From Clostridiales bacterium (GTDB taxonomy: Bacteria > Bacillota > Clostridia > Christensenellales > Aristaeellaceae), in NCBI GenBank assembly GCA_012729115.1, contig JAAYDR010000079.1, positions 1 through 45,673 of the forward strand: DNA of 45,673 nt, written 5' to 3'. Under the pieces are notes generated by a model. That model searched no databases. It saw only the letters and a list, made by a program, of their open reading frames with translations, and was not told where the DNA came from. The position numbers and the translations under genes are program-made. Below, piece by piece: positions 32,735 to 40,908 of the stretch (position 1 is its first letter; every line of letters starts with the position of its first letter).

Positions 32735-32773
32735 ATTTTATTGCTTGTGGAAAGAGGGTGAAACAGGTGTTCG
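32735..32773 (-). promoter_or_regulatory. Promoter with a LexA (SOS) box for the rimO-pgsA-cinA-recA operon
   Basis: On the minus strand the box CGAAC-ACCT-GTTTC (32773-32760) matches 13 of 14 positions of the Bacillus LexA consensus CGAACRNRYGTTYC. Its right end overlaps a -35 TTTCAC (32763-32758); 17 bases on is -10 TAAAAT (32740-32735). An alternative pair TTCCAC/TACAAT (32752-32747, 32730-32725) lies just inside. Either way LexA bound here would hinder polymerase. Confidence 0.6.
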
Positions 32774-32891
32774 CCAAACACAAGCAAGGCGGTAGACAAA
32801 GAGGGCACCCCCTTGCCATGGCCAGTTTTTTTTGCTATGCTGGGGTCACTGGAGGGAGCCCATTGAGCCCTCCGTCAGGGAGGGACGGCCT

Positions 32892-34298
32892 TTGGAACGG
32901 CCCATGTTCCGGATGTTGCGGCGGGGAGCCAGGCGCGTTTCCCTTCATATGCCTGCCACAGGGGGGCGCGCTCCTTTTAAGCGTTTTGATCCCTACGGGC
33001 TGGACACCACGGAGCTGGCCGTAACAGACGACTTGTTCCGGTCCAGGGGAGCCATCGCCCATGCACAGGCATTGGCTGCAAGAAGTGCCGGTGCCGCCCG
33101 TTCTTTTATGCTTCATGGAGGAAGTACCTCTGGCATTCACGCCATGCTGCTCTATGCCGCCAGGCGGGGGGAGGAGGTTATCCTTCCCAGAAATTGCCAT
33201 ATCAGTGCCCTGAACCTATGCGCTTTGGCAGGTTTTGAGCCTGTCTTTGCCGATGTTGCCTATACCGTCCAGGGAAGGCCATATACATCCATGGAGGCTT
33301 ATGAGAGGGCCATGGATGCTCACCCCCGAGCCAAAGCTGTTTTTGCCGTCCGCCCGGATTACTATGGACTGATGCCGGATCTTCGGCCTTTGGCAAAAGC
33401 GGTCCATGCCCGCCATATGCTCTTGCTGTGTGACGAGGCCCACGGGGCCACTTTCAACTGGCGGCATGATATACAAAATGCCCTTGCCCAGGGGGCGGAT
33501 TTGGTTGCCCAGAGCGCGCACAAGACATTGCCCGCTCTGACCCCGGGGGCTTGGCTCCATGCTGCCGGGCCCATTGACATGCACCGGCTTCTCAGTCTGC
33601 TGCCCATGGTGCAGACGAGCAGCCCCTCTTTTCTGAACCTGCTGTCCCTGGATGAGGCCAGAGCCTGGATGGATCGATATGGGGCGCCGGCCTGCCGGGA
33701 ACTGGGAGAGGCATTGTCCCGTTTCTATCGGAAGGCCAGGCATTTGGGTTATGTTCGAGCACAGGAGGACGCGCCGCCCGGATTTGCCTATGACCCGTTA
33801 AGGCTGGTATTGGCAGGGCCTCAGGGTGGATATGCTTTGGGACAGACGTTGGAGAATGCGGGCATTGACATGGAAATGTGCGATGAATGCTGTGTGGTGG
33901 GGATCTTGCCTTTGAGAGGTTATCAGAGGCCCCTGAAAAGACTTCTGGCGGAACTGCAAAGAAATGCGGAGGGTCTTCCTTTGTCGGCGCGAAGCGCGAG
34001 TGCAGATGAGCCCAAGAGCTGGATACCTGGCAAGAGTATGCGGGTCCTCCCCTTGGCGGAGGCGACATTTGCCTCCAGGGAATTGCTGGCCGTAGGGAAG
34101 GCTGTGGGGCGGGTAAGCGCTGTAACATGCGGTTTGTATCCCCCAGGGATTGCCCTTGTTACAGCAGGTGAGGTTGTGAGCGAGGAAATGGCGGAGTTTC
34201 TGAGCAGGCAGGATTTGGGCAGGCTGTTTGGCTTGACGGAGGAAGGGCTTCTTCCCTGTGTGGCCGGAATGCCATTGATGAAGGAGATAGAGGCGTGA
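32892..34298 (+). CDS. Orn/Lys/Arg decarboxylase-family PLP enzyme
   Basis: 468-residue fold-type I PLP protein of the YaaO/SpeA-like group. MLHGGSTSGIHAML is the phosphate-binding region. CDEAHGATF contains the Asp that contacts the PLP nitrogen. QSAHKTLPAL has the Lys that binds PLP. The start is TTG 32892 with GGGAGG 8 bases upstream, giving MERPMFRMLRRGARRVSLHMP, which fits the family N-terminus; an earlier TTG 32832 lacks a site. Substrate could be arginine, lysine or ornithine; in Firmicutes this gene often precedes tmk, as it does here. The N-terminal wing domain of biodegradative decarboxylases is absent. Confidence 0.9.
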   Translation: MERPMFRMLRRGARRVSLHMPATGGRAPFKRFDPYGLDTTELAVTDDLFRSRGAIAHAQALAARSAGAARSFMLHGGSTSGIHAMLLYAARRGEEVILPRNCHISALNLCALAGFEPVFADVAYTVQGRPYTSMEAYERAMDAHPRAKAVFAVRPDYYGLMPDLRPLAKAVHARHMLLLCDEAHGATFNWRHDIQNALAQGADLVAQSAHKTLPALTPGAWLHAAGPIDMHRLLSLLPMVQTSSPSFLNLLSLDEARAWMDRYGAPACRELGEALSRFYRKARHLGYVRAQEDAPPGFAYDPLRLVLAGPQGGYALGQTLENAGIDMEMCDECCVVGILPLRGYQRPLKRLLAELQRNAEGLPLSARSASADEPKSWIPGKSMRVLPLAEATFASRELLAVGKAVGRVSAVTCGLYPPGIALVTAGEVVSEEMAEFLSRQDLGRLFGLTEEGLLPCVAGMPLMKEIEA

Positions 34299-35581
34299 AT
34301 CAACTTCCATACGACACGGTGATCTTTGATCTGGACGGTACCCTATGCAACGCGGAACAGGGCATTGTTTCCTCAGCGATGTATGCCCTGGAGGAACTGG
34401 GCTATCAACTGCCGGAGGGGGTTGATCCCCGGGAGATGATCGGGCCGCCGCTGGTTCATGGTTTTGAGCAGGTGCTTGGGCTCCCGCCGGAACAGACGGC
34501 CAGGGCGATGGAACTGTATAGCCGTTATTTTGACCGGGAGGGAATGTACAAATACACTGTTTATCCACACATCAGGTCGATCCTGCGGGCCCTGCGGGCT
34601 GCGGGGGCATACCTGGCCGTTGCCACCAGCAAGTCGGAGAAGCCTTGCAGAGCGGTTTTGGAGCACTTTGCCCTGACCCGCTATTTTGACAAGATTGTAA
34701 CAGCGGACAGCAGCCATAGCATTGCCGGGAAAGCAGAGCTCATCCGCCGGGCGTTGCCGGAGCGTTATCATCGTGCGGCCATGGTGGGGGACCGTCGCTA
34801 TGATATGGAGGGGGCCAAAGCCAACGGTATCGACGGCATCGGGGCGGGCTACGGCTATGGCAGTGATCAGGAGTTGCGGGACGCCGGAGCGGAGCACATT
34901 GTGCCGGACACAGAGGCGCTGCGGGCTCTTCTGTGCCAGGGTGTAGACATCCCCAGGGGCTTCTTCCTGACCGTGGAGGGCCCGGATGGAAGCGGCAAGA
35001 CTACCCAGGTCAATCTGTTGGAAAAGAGCTTGCGGGAGTACGGATTCAGCGTACTGCGTACCCGTGAGCCCGGTGGCTGTCCCATTAGCGAGGACATCCG
35101 TCAGATCATCCTGGACACAAAGAATATGGAGATGTCCCCTGCCTGTGAAGCGTTGCTCTACGCGGCGGCCAGGGCCCAACATGTGGTTCAGGTGATCCGT
35201 CCGGCGGTGGAAACGGGGATGCTTGTTCTTTGCGACCGGTTTGTGGACAGCTCCATTGCCTACCAAGGCGGAGGGCGGGAACTTGGCATGGAAACCGTTC
35301 AACAGATGAACGCCCCCGCCGTGGGGGACATGATGCCTGACGCCACGCTCTATTTGGACATCGACTATCGCCTGGCCCTCCAGCGTCGCATGGGTGCCAG
35401 CGCACCGGACCGGCTGGAACTGGAGGCTTTTGACTTTCATGAGCGGGTGCAAAAGACTTATGAGCGGCTTGTGCATGATTCCCGCAAACGCTTCATGACG
35501 GTCAACGCCGACCGGGATCCCATGGCGGTTGCCAAGGACGCGCTGGCGATGGTGTTGGCCCGGTTGGAACAGGAGGAGTAA
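34295..35581 (+). CDS. tmk: HAD phosphatase-thymidylate kinase fusion
   Basis: 428 residues in two enzymes. Residues 1-215: HAD phosphatase of the PGP-like subgroup, with motif I FDLDGTLC, motif II VATSK, a Lys in motif III and motif IV VGDRRYDMEGAKANG. Residues 222-428: thymidylate kinase, with P-loop EGPDGSGKTTQ (about 227), REPGG, the DR motif in CDRFVDSSIAYQG and the lid helix RMGASAPDRLE. The usual Tmk is about 205 residues, so a complete copy is fused to a complete phosphatase. Start GTG 34295 overlaps the decarboxylase stop (GTGA). Tmk makes dTDP from dTMP; the phosphatase substrate is unknown, possibly a nucleotide. The fusion was read directly from one frame with no stop. Confidence 0.92.
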   Translation: MNQLPYDTVIFDLDGTLCNAEQGIVSSAMYALEELGYQLPEGVDPREMIGPPLVHGFEQVLGLPPEQTARAMELYSRYFDREGMYKYTVYPHIRSILRALRAAGAYLAVATSKSEKPCRAVLEHFALTRYFDKIVTADSSHSIAGKAELIRRALPERYHRAAMVGDRRYDMEGAKANGIDGIGAGYGYGSDQELRDAGAEHIVPDTEALRALLCQGVDIPRGFFLTVEGPDGSGKTTQVNLLEKSLREYGFSVLRTREPGGCPISEDIRQIILDTKNMEMSPACEALLYAAARAQHVVQVIRPAVETGMLVLCDRFVDSSIAYQGGGRELGMETVQQMNAPAVGDMMPDATLYLDIDYRLALQRRMGASAPDRLELEAFDFHERVQKTYERLVHDSRKRFMTVNADRDPMAVAKDALAMVLARLEQEE

Positions 35582-35582
35582 G

Positions 35583-36713
35583 GTGGAGCGGATTGTGGTG
35601 GGCATGTCCGGGGGGGTGGACTCCTCTGTCGCGGCGTTGCTTCTGAAACGTCAGGGCTACGATGTAGTAGGCGTATTCATGAAAAACTGGGACGAGCAGA
35701 ACGACAACGGGGAGTGTACAGCAGCCCAGGACTGGCGGGATGTGGAAGAGGTTTGCGGCCTGCTGGACATCCCCTGCTACGCAGTGAACTTTGAAAAGGA
35801 ATACCGGGAGCGCGTGTTTGCGCAGTTTCTCGCTGAGTATAAGCGGGGCCGCACCCCCAACCCGGATGTGCTGTGCAACCGGGAAATTAAGTTCAAGGCC
35901 TTTTTGGAGTTTGCCATGAAGCTGGGTGCCGAAAAAATGGCCACCGGCCATTTTGTGCGCATAGGGGAATCAGAGGGGCGTCCATTGCTGCTGCGAGGCA
36001 GGGACCTGGGCAAGGACCAGAGCTATTTCCTGTATATGCTCAGGGAGGCCCAGCTTCACAAAGCCCATTTTCCCGTTGGGGAAGTAACCAAGGCCCAGGT
36101 GCGGGAGATTGCCCGGGAGGCTGGTCTGCCGGTGAGCCAGAAGAAGGATTCCACCGGAATCTGCTTTATCGGTGAGAGAAACTTTCGCAAGTTTCTGCAA
36201 GGGTATCTGCCCTTGCAGGGAGGGGAGATGCAGACCCCCCAAGGTCAGGTCGTAGGCAGGCATATGGGTCTGGCTTACTACACGCTGGGCCAGCGGCGGG
36301 GCTTGGGCATCGGCGGCGGTGGGGATGGCCGGAGCTGGTTTGTGATCGGCAAGGATTTGGAACGAAATGTGCTGCTGGTGGCTCAGGGTGAGAATCACCC
36401 TGCACTATTCAGCCGATACGTGCGGGTCTCCCAACTGACCTGGATCGGGGACCCCCCTGCCAGGGAAGGGGAGCCCTTCCGTTGCACCGCCAAATTCCGG
36501 TATCGTCAGAATGATCAGGCAGTATGGGCTCTTCTTTGCGGGAAGGATCTGTTTTTGCGGTCTGTAGACTTCCAGCGGGCGGTGACCCCCGGACAAAGTG
36601 CTGTGCTCTACCAGGGGGAGGTCTGCCTGGGTGGCGGCATCATTGAGGAAGCAGGGCGGACACCCATGGCGGATTTGGATCTGCTGATCCCAGATGCCCA
36701 TAACTGCATATAA
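35583..36713 (+). CDS. mnmA: tRNA-specific 2-thiouridylase MnmA
   Basis: 376 residues. Installs sulfur at U34 of Lys, Glu and Gln tRNAs, using ATP and a persulfide. PP-loop VGMSGGVDSSVAALL at the N-terminus, the first catalytic Cys in NPDVLCNREIKF, and the second, persulfide-carrying Cys in STGICFIGERNF. C-terminal beta-barrel domain follows. GTG 35583 has AGGAGG 6 bases upstream and lies 1 base after the tmk stop, so both are coupled. The longer frame from 35529 overlaps tmk and is not used. Length is normal. Confidence 0.96.
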   Translation: MERIVVGMSGGVDSSVAALLLKRQGYDVVGVFMKNWDEQNDNGECTAAQDWRDVEEVCGLLDIPCYAVNFEKEYRERVFAQFLAEYKRGRTPNPDVLCNREIKFKAFLEFAMKLGAEKMATGHFVRIGESEGRPLLLRGRDLGKDQSYFLYMLREAQLHKAHFPVGEVTKAQVREIAREAGLPVSQKKDSTGICFIGERNFRKFLQGYLPLQGGEMQTPQGQVVGRHMGLAYYTLGQRRGLGIGGGGDGRSWFVIGKDLERNVLLVAQGENHPALFSRYVRVSQLTWIGDPPAREGEPFRCTAKFRYRQNDQAVWALLCGKDLFLRSVDFQRAVTPGQSAVLYQGEVCLGGGIIEEAGRTPMADLDLLIPDAHNCI

Positions 36714-36753
36714 ATACAGTGGAAATACAATCTATCGCCCGTAAAACCGATAA

Positions 36754-36802
36754 AAATGCTTGCCTTGGGCAGAGACATGCCGATATAATGGGTCAAGCAT
36801 TT
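36754..36802 (+). promoter_or_regulatory. livJ promoter flanked by a 9-base inverted repeat
   Basis: TTGCCT (36760-36765) and perfect TATAAT (36784-36789), 18-base spacer. AAATGCTTG (36754-36762) and CAAGCATTT (36794-36802) form a perfect inverted repeat that brackets the promoter, a plausible repressor site for amino acid-responsive control. Confidence 0.55.
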
Positions 36803-36854
36803 CTGTATGCATCACGCAGAAACGGAAGCGCGAAAAAGAAGGAGGATGGGATGA

Positions 36855-37991
36855 ATGAAAACAAACAAATTTATCGCTGCAATGCTGGTTCTGGTGATGG
36901 CGGTTGGCCTTCTGATTCCCGCGCTTGCGGAGGATACGATTAAAATTGGCGGCATCGGCTGCCTCACCGGCGCCTATGCCATGTACGGCGAAGGCGTGCG
37001 CAACGGCATCGACCTGTACATCCAGGAGCTCAACGCTGCCGGAGGCATCGACGGCAAGCAGGTTGAAGTGATCTGGGAAGACGACGAGGGCGATCCTGCC
37101 AAGGCCACCAACGCTTTTAACAAACTCGTGCAAAACGACGGCGTTGTTGCCATCCTGGGCTCTGTGCTCACGGCCGCCACGGACAGCGTTGCGGAGTTTG
37201 CTGCGGAAGAGGGCATCCCCATGATTACGGCTTCCGCCACCGCTTACCACATCACCACCGATCGGCCTAATGTGTTCCGCACCTGTTTCCTGGATCCCTT
37301 CCAGGGAGTCTCCATGGCTAACTTCGCCAAGGAAGAGTTCGGCGCTACCAAGTTGGCCGTCCTTTATGAAAACGGCAACGAATACTCCACCGGTTTGAAG
37401 GATACATTTGTCGCCCAGGCGGAGAAGAACGGCCAGACAATCGTCGGTTTGGAAGCCACCGTCAAGGACGAGATGGACTTCAAAGCCCAGCTCACCAAAA
37501 TCAAAGACGCTGCTCCCGAAGTGGTGTTCCTACCTTACTATGGCCGCGAGGCGGCTCTGATCCTCACCCAGGCCAAAGAGTTGGGTTTGGACGTGAAGTT
37601 CATCGGTGGCGATGGGATTTCCGACATCGTAGGTGCCATTGGTGACAAGAGTCTGCTCACCAACATGTATTACTCCGACCATTTCACCAACAGTGCGGAC
37701 AGCGAAATGGTGAAAGCCTTCCTGTCCGGATACCAGGCCAAGTATGGCGAGATGCCCAAGATTTCCTTCTCGGCCACCGGATATGATGCCGCCCTGGTGC
37801 TCACCAACGCGATTAAATCCGCTGGAACCACCGACTATGCCGCTGTGGTGGATGCCATTAAGTCCAGCCAGGTGGAGGGTGTGTCCGGTGTGATCACCTT
37901 TGACGATCACAACGACCCCATCAAGAGCGCCTTCATCCTCACTTTTGATGAGACCGGCTCTCAGGTATTCGTCAAGCAACAGAACCCGTAA
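36855..37991 (+). CDS. livJ: Branched-chain amino acid ABC transporter substrate-binding protein LivJ
   Basis: 378 residues of the type 1 periplasmic-binding fold (Leu/Ile/Val-binding group). Signal peptide MKTNKFIAAMLVLVMAVGLL with a likely signal peptidase I site at PALA-ED (residues 23-26); there is no lipobox Cys. Mature start DTIKIGGIGCLTGAYAMYGE and FNKLVQNDGVVAILGSVLTA are typical. The ligand can be leucine, isoleucine, valine or another amino acid; not decidable. ATG 36855 has GGAGG 9 bases upstream. First gene of livJHMGF; a hairpin follows it at 38084-38117. Confidence 0.95.
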   Translation: MKTNKFIAAMLVLVMAVGLLIPALAEDTIKIGGIGCLTGAYAMYGEGVRNGIDLYIQELNAAGGIDGKQVEVIWEDDEGDPAKATNAFNKLVQNDGVVAILGSVLTAATDSVAEFAAEEGIPMITASATAYHITTDRPNVFRTCFLDPFQGVSMANFAKEEFGATKLAVLYENGNEYSTGLKDTFVAQAEKNGQTIVGLEATVKDEMDFKAQLTKIKDAAPEVVFLPYYGREAALILTQAKELGLDVKFIGGDGISDIVGAIGDKSLLTNMYYSDHFTNSADSEMVKAFLSGYQAKYGEMPKISFSATGYDAALVLTNAIKSAGTTDYAAVVDAIKSSQVEGVSGVITFDDHNDPIKSAFILTFDETGSQVFVKQQNP

Positions 37992-38083
37992 CCGGTGATC
38001 GCGTTTCATGTGATCATGGGGGAGCATACGGTGTTTGGCGCAAACGCAGCATAGTAGGCCCTTGTGTTCACCTTGTCAATGTT

Positions 38084-38117
38084 TGAAAGAGGAAGGGGCT
38101 TTCCCCTCCCTCTTTCA
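38084..38117 (+). other. Stable hairpin between livJ and livH
   Basis: 15-base-pair stem with one A-C mismatch (38084-38098 with 38103-38117) and 4-base loop CTTT. No U tract follows, so it more likely protects livJ mRNA or gives partial termination. Confidence 0.65.
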
Positions 38118-38189
38118 GCCTTTCAATCCATTGTGAAACAGGGAGTTCAATCCGCACCTCCGCCGGGGAGGTGAAGCCAACGAGAAGGG

Positions 38190-39080
38190 GTGAAAGCGTT
38201 GCTGCTCTTGCTGGTGAACCAGATCATCAACGGCTTGGGCACAGGGGCGATTTATGCCTTGATCGCCCTGGGCTATACCATGGTTTATGGCATTGTGCGA
38301 CTGATCAACTTTGCCCATGGGGATATCCTGATGGTGGGTTCCTACACGTCAGTGCTGCTGATGGTGAACCTTGGAGTACCCTTTCCGGTCGCTTTGGTAG
38401 CCTCCATGCTGGTGTGCGTCGTCTTCGGTGTGGTCATCGAGCGGGTAGCCTACAAGCCCCTGCGAGGAGCGCCGCGCATCTGCTCCCTCATCACGGCCAT
38501 TGGTGTGAGCTACCTGCTTCAAAACAGCGCCCAGCTCATCTATAGCGCCAATCCCCGTCCCGTCCCCACTGTGTTTCAAGTGGCCCCTCTGGCCATCGGC
38601 AAGTTAAATATTAGCTTTGTAACGCTGATCACCGTGGCCGTAGCCATTACGCTGATGATTCTGCTGACGCTGTTTGTCCAGAAGAGCCGCATGGGGAAGG
38701 CCATGCGGGCGGTCAGCGAGGATCAGGGCGCAGCCCAGCTGATGGGCATCAATGTAAACGTTACCATCTCTGTTACCTTCGCAATTGGGTGCGCCTTGGC
38801 CGGAGTGGGAGCATTCCTGTACAGTATGGCATATCCCCTGGTTTTTCCCACCATGGGATCCATGCCGGGGCTAAAGGCCTTCATAGCCGCGGTGCTGGGT
38901 GGTATCGGCGTGATGCCCGGGGCTATGCTGGGCGGCTTCATCATGGGTGTGGCCGAAAGCCTAACCAAGGGTTTTATATCCACCCAGCTTTCCGACGCTG
39001 TGGTTTACGGTATTTTAATCGTGGTGCTGCTGGTAAAGCCTTCTGGGCTTTTGGGCAGTGCTGTGGGCGAGAAAGTGTGA
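38190..39080 (+). CDS. livH: Branched-chain amino acid ABC transporter permease LivH
   Basis: 296 residues, about eight membrane helices. Family marks: NGLGTGAIYALIALGYTMVYGIVRLINFAHGD at the N-terminus (first 20 shown in part) and the C-terminal cytoplasmic loop AVSEDQGAAQLMGINVN that docks the ATPases. Starts: GTG 38190 gives 296 residues, but AAGGGG is then only 2-3 bases away; TTG 38199 is 8 bases from it and may be the true start. Length is normal. Confidence 0.94.
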   Translation: MKALLLLLVNQIINGLGTGAIYALIALGYTMVYGIVRLINFAHGDILMVGSYTSVLLMVNLGVPFPVALVASMLVCVVFGVVIERVAYKPLRGAPRICSLITAIGVSYLLQNSAQLIYSANPRPVPTVFQVAPLAIGKLNISFVTLITVAVAITLMILLTLFVQKSRMGKAMRAVSEDQGAAQLMGINVNVTISVTFAIGCALAGVGAFLYSMAYPLVFPTMGSMPGLKAFIAAVLGGIGVMPGAMLGGFIMGVAESLTKGFISTQLSDAVVYGILIVVLLVKPSGLLGSAVGEKV

Positions 39081-39090
39081 GGTGGTGGGG

Positions 39091-40908
39091 ATGACCAGGA
39101 AATTCAAGTCCTACGTGCTCAACTTATCTGCCATTGTACTTATTTTTCTGATTCTCTCTGCACTGATGAACGCCAACGTCATCAACAAATATTATACCGG
39201 CGTCCTGATCCTGGTGGGCATTAATGTCATTATGACTGTTAGCTTGAATCTCACCACAGGGTTTTTGGGCGAGCTGGCATTGGGCCACGCGGGCTTTATG
39301 AGCGTGGGCGCGTTTACCGCCGGCATCATCACCAAAGCCATTGTGGCCAACTGGGGCTGGGAGAGCACCGCCGCACTGCCTTTGGCTCTGTTGGCCGGTG
39401 GCTTTCTGGCAGCAGTGATGGGTCTTCTTATCGGTATTCCCGCCCTTCGCTTGAAGGGCGATTACCTGGCTATTATTACCCTGGGCTTTGGGGAGATCAT
39501 CCGCGTGATGATACAAAACCTGGAAATAACCGGCGGTGCGTCGGGTATCAGCCGCATTCCCCGCGTGAACACCTTTCCTGTCACCTATTTCATCATGGTG
39601 GCCATCGTCATCGTCATGTTCACCTTGGGCCGCTCCCGTCATGGCCGGGCCATCCTCTCCATCCGGGAGAACGCTGTGGCCGCTGAGGCTACGGGCATTT
39701 CCACCACATATTACAAGATCTTCGCCTTCACTTTGGCGGCTTTCTTTGCCGGAATCGCGGGAGGGCTGTATGCCCACTATGTCAGCCGCCTTTCCGCAGC
39801 CGCCTTTGACTTTAACAAATCCATCGAGTACCTGGTAATGGTGGTGCTGGGCGGTATGGGCTCCATCACCGGCAGCATCATCTCCGCCACTGTGCTCACC
39901 CTGTTGCCGGAGCTTTTGCGCGAATTTGCTGATTACCGGTTGCTGCTTTACAGTGTCCTGCTGATTCTGATGATGCTTTTCCGGCCGGCGGGCCTCATGG
40001 GCACAGGAGAGTTCTCGCTGGTAGCGCTCTGGGATGCCATTGTCAAAAAGATCGGTTTCAAGAAGAAAGAAAAGCTGCCTCTTTTACCCAACATTCCCCG
40101 TTACGATGTCAACGAGGATGCCCCTGTGCTGGAAACCCAAGGCCTGGGCATCCGCTTTGGCGGACTGACTGCTGCCCAGGATGTGAATATCACCCTGCGG
40201 GACAATGAAATCGTGGGCCTCATTGGTCCCAATGGTGCCGGCAAAACCACGATCTTTAATCTGCTTACCGGGGTCTATCAGCCTACCTGGGGCCAGATCG
40301 AACTGCTGGGGCAATCCATCGGGGGCAAAAAGACCTACGAGATTGTCACTGCAGGCATTGCCCGTACCTTTCAGAATATTCGGTTGTTCAAATCCATGAC
40401 CGTACTGGAGAACATCAAGGTGGCCTTCCACAGCCGTATGCGCTATTCAGCCGCCAGCGGCATCTTCCGCCTGCCCGGATATGCACGGGAGGAGCGGGGT
40501 ATTGAAATTCGCGCCAGGGAGTTGCTTCGGGTTTTCCACATGGAGGATACCGCAGACCTGCCCGCCGACGGCCTGCCCTACGGTCAGCAGCGCAAGCTGG
40601 AAATCTGCCGTGCCTTGGCCACCAACCCAAAGGTTCTGCTGTTGGATGAGCCTGCGGCGGGTATGAATCCTATTGAAACCAAAGAGCTCATGGAGACCAT
40701 CCGCCTGATCCGCGATCAGTTTTCTGTAGCCGTGCTGCTGATTGAACATGATATGAAGCTGGTCATGGGCATTTGTGAGCGCATCTATGTGCTCAATTAC
40801 GGCAGCATCATTGCCGAAGGCACTCCGGCTCAGATCGGCAAGAATCCAAAGGTAATCGCGGCCTATCTGGGCAAGAGCCAGGAAAAGGAGGCAGATGCCA
40901 ATGCTTGA
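39091..40908 (+). CDS. livMG: LivM permease fused to LivG ATP-binding protein
   Basis: 605 residues in one frame. Residues about 8-320: LivM permease, with TM segments and the docking loop SIRENAVAAEATGIS. Residues about 345-600: LivG ATPase, with Walker A GPNGAGKTTIFNLL (379), signature YGQQRKLEICRAL, Walker B VLLLDEPAAGMNP, and the LivG/LivF-specific LLIEHDMKLVMGI. Usually these are separate genes of about 320 and 255 residues. A short basic linker (KKIGFKKKEKLPLLPNIPR) joins them. ATG 39091 has GAGG 8 bases upstream; the earlier frame start overlaps livH. The next gene overlaps its stop by 8 bases. Confidence 0.95.
   Translation: MTRKFKSYVLNLSAIVLIFLILSALMNANVINKYYTGVLILVGINVIMTVSLNLTTGFLGELALGHAGFMSVGAFTAGIITKAIVANWGWESTAALPLALLAGGFLAAVMGLLIGIPALRLKGDYLAIITLGFGEIIRVMIQNLEITGGASGISRIPRVNTFPVTYFIMVAIVIVMFTLGRSRHGRAILSIRENAVAAEATGISTTYYKIFAFTLAAFFAGIAGGLYAHYVSRLSAAAFDFNKSIEYLVMVVLGGMGSITGSIISATVLTLLPELLREFADYRLLLYSVLLILMMLFRPAGLMGTGEFSLVALWDAIVKKIGFKKKEKLPLLPNIPRYDVNEDAPVLETQGLGIRFGGLTAAQDVNITLRDNEIVGLIGPNGAGKTTIFNLLTGVYQPTWGQIELLGQSIGGKKTYEIVTAGIARTFQNIRLFKSMTVLENIKVAFHSRMRYSAASGIFRLPGYAREERGIEIRARELLRVFHMEDTADLPADGLPYGQQRKLEICRALATNPKVLLLDEPAAGMNPIETKELMETIRLIRDQFSVAVLLIEHDMKLVMGICERIYVLNYGSIIAEGTPAQIGKNPKVIAAYLGKSQEKEADANA

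Noticed and set aside
32862-32894. A third rare start codon (ATT at 32862) for the decarboxylase-family gene
   Set aside because: GGAGGGAG precedes the ATT, but TTG 32892 has an equally good ribosome site at normal spacing and gives the better family N-terminus.
34373-35605. 410-residue open frame opposite the HAD-Tmk fusion
   Set aside because: Shadow of a gene with clear motifs; no start site or known motif.
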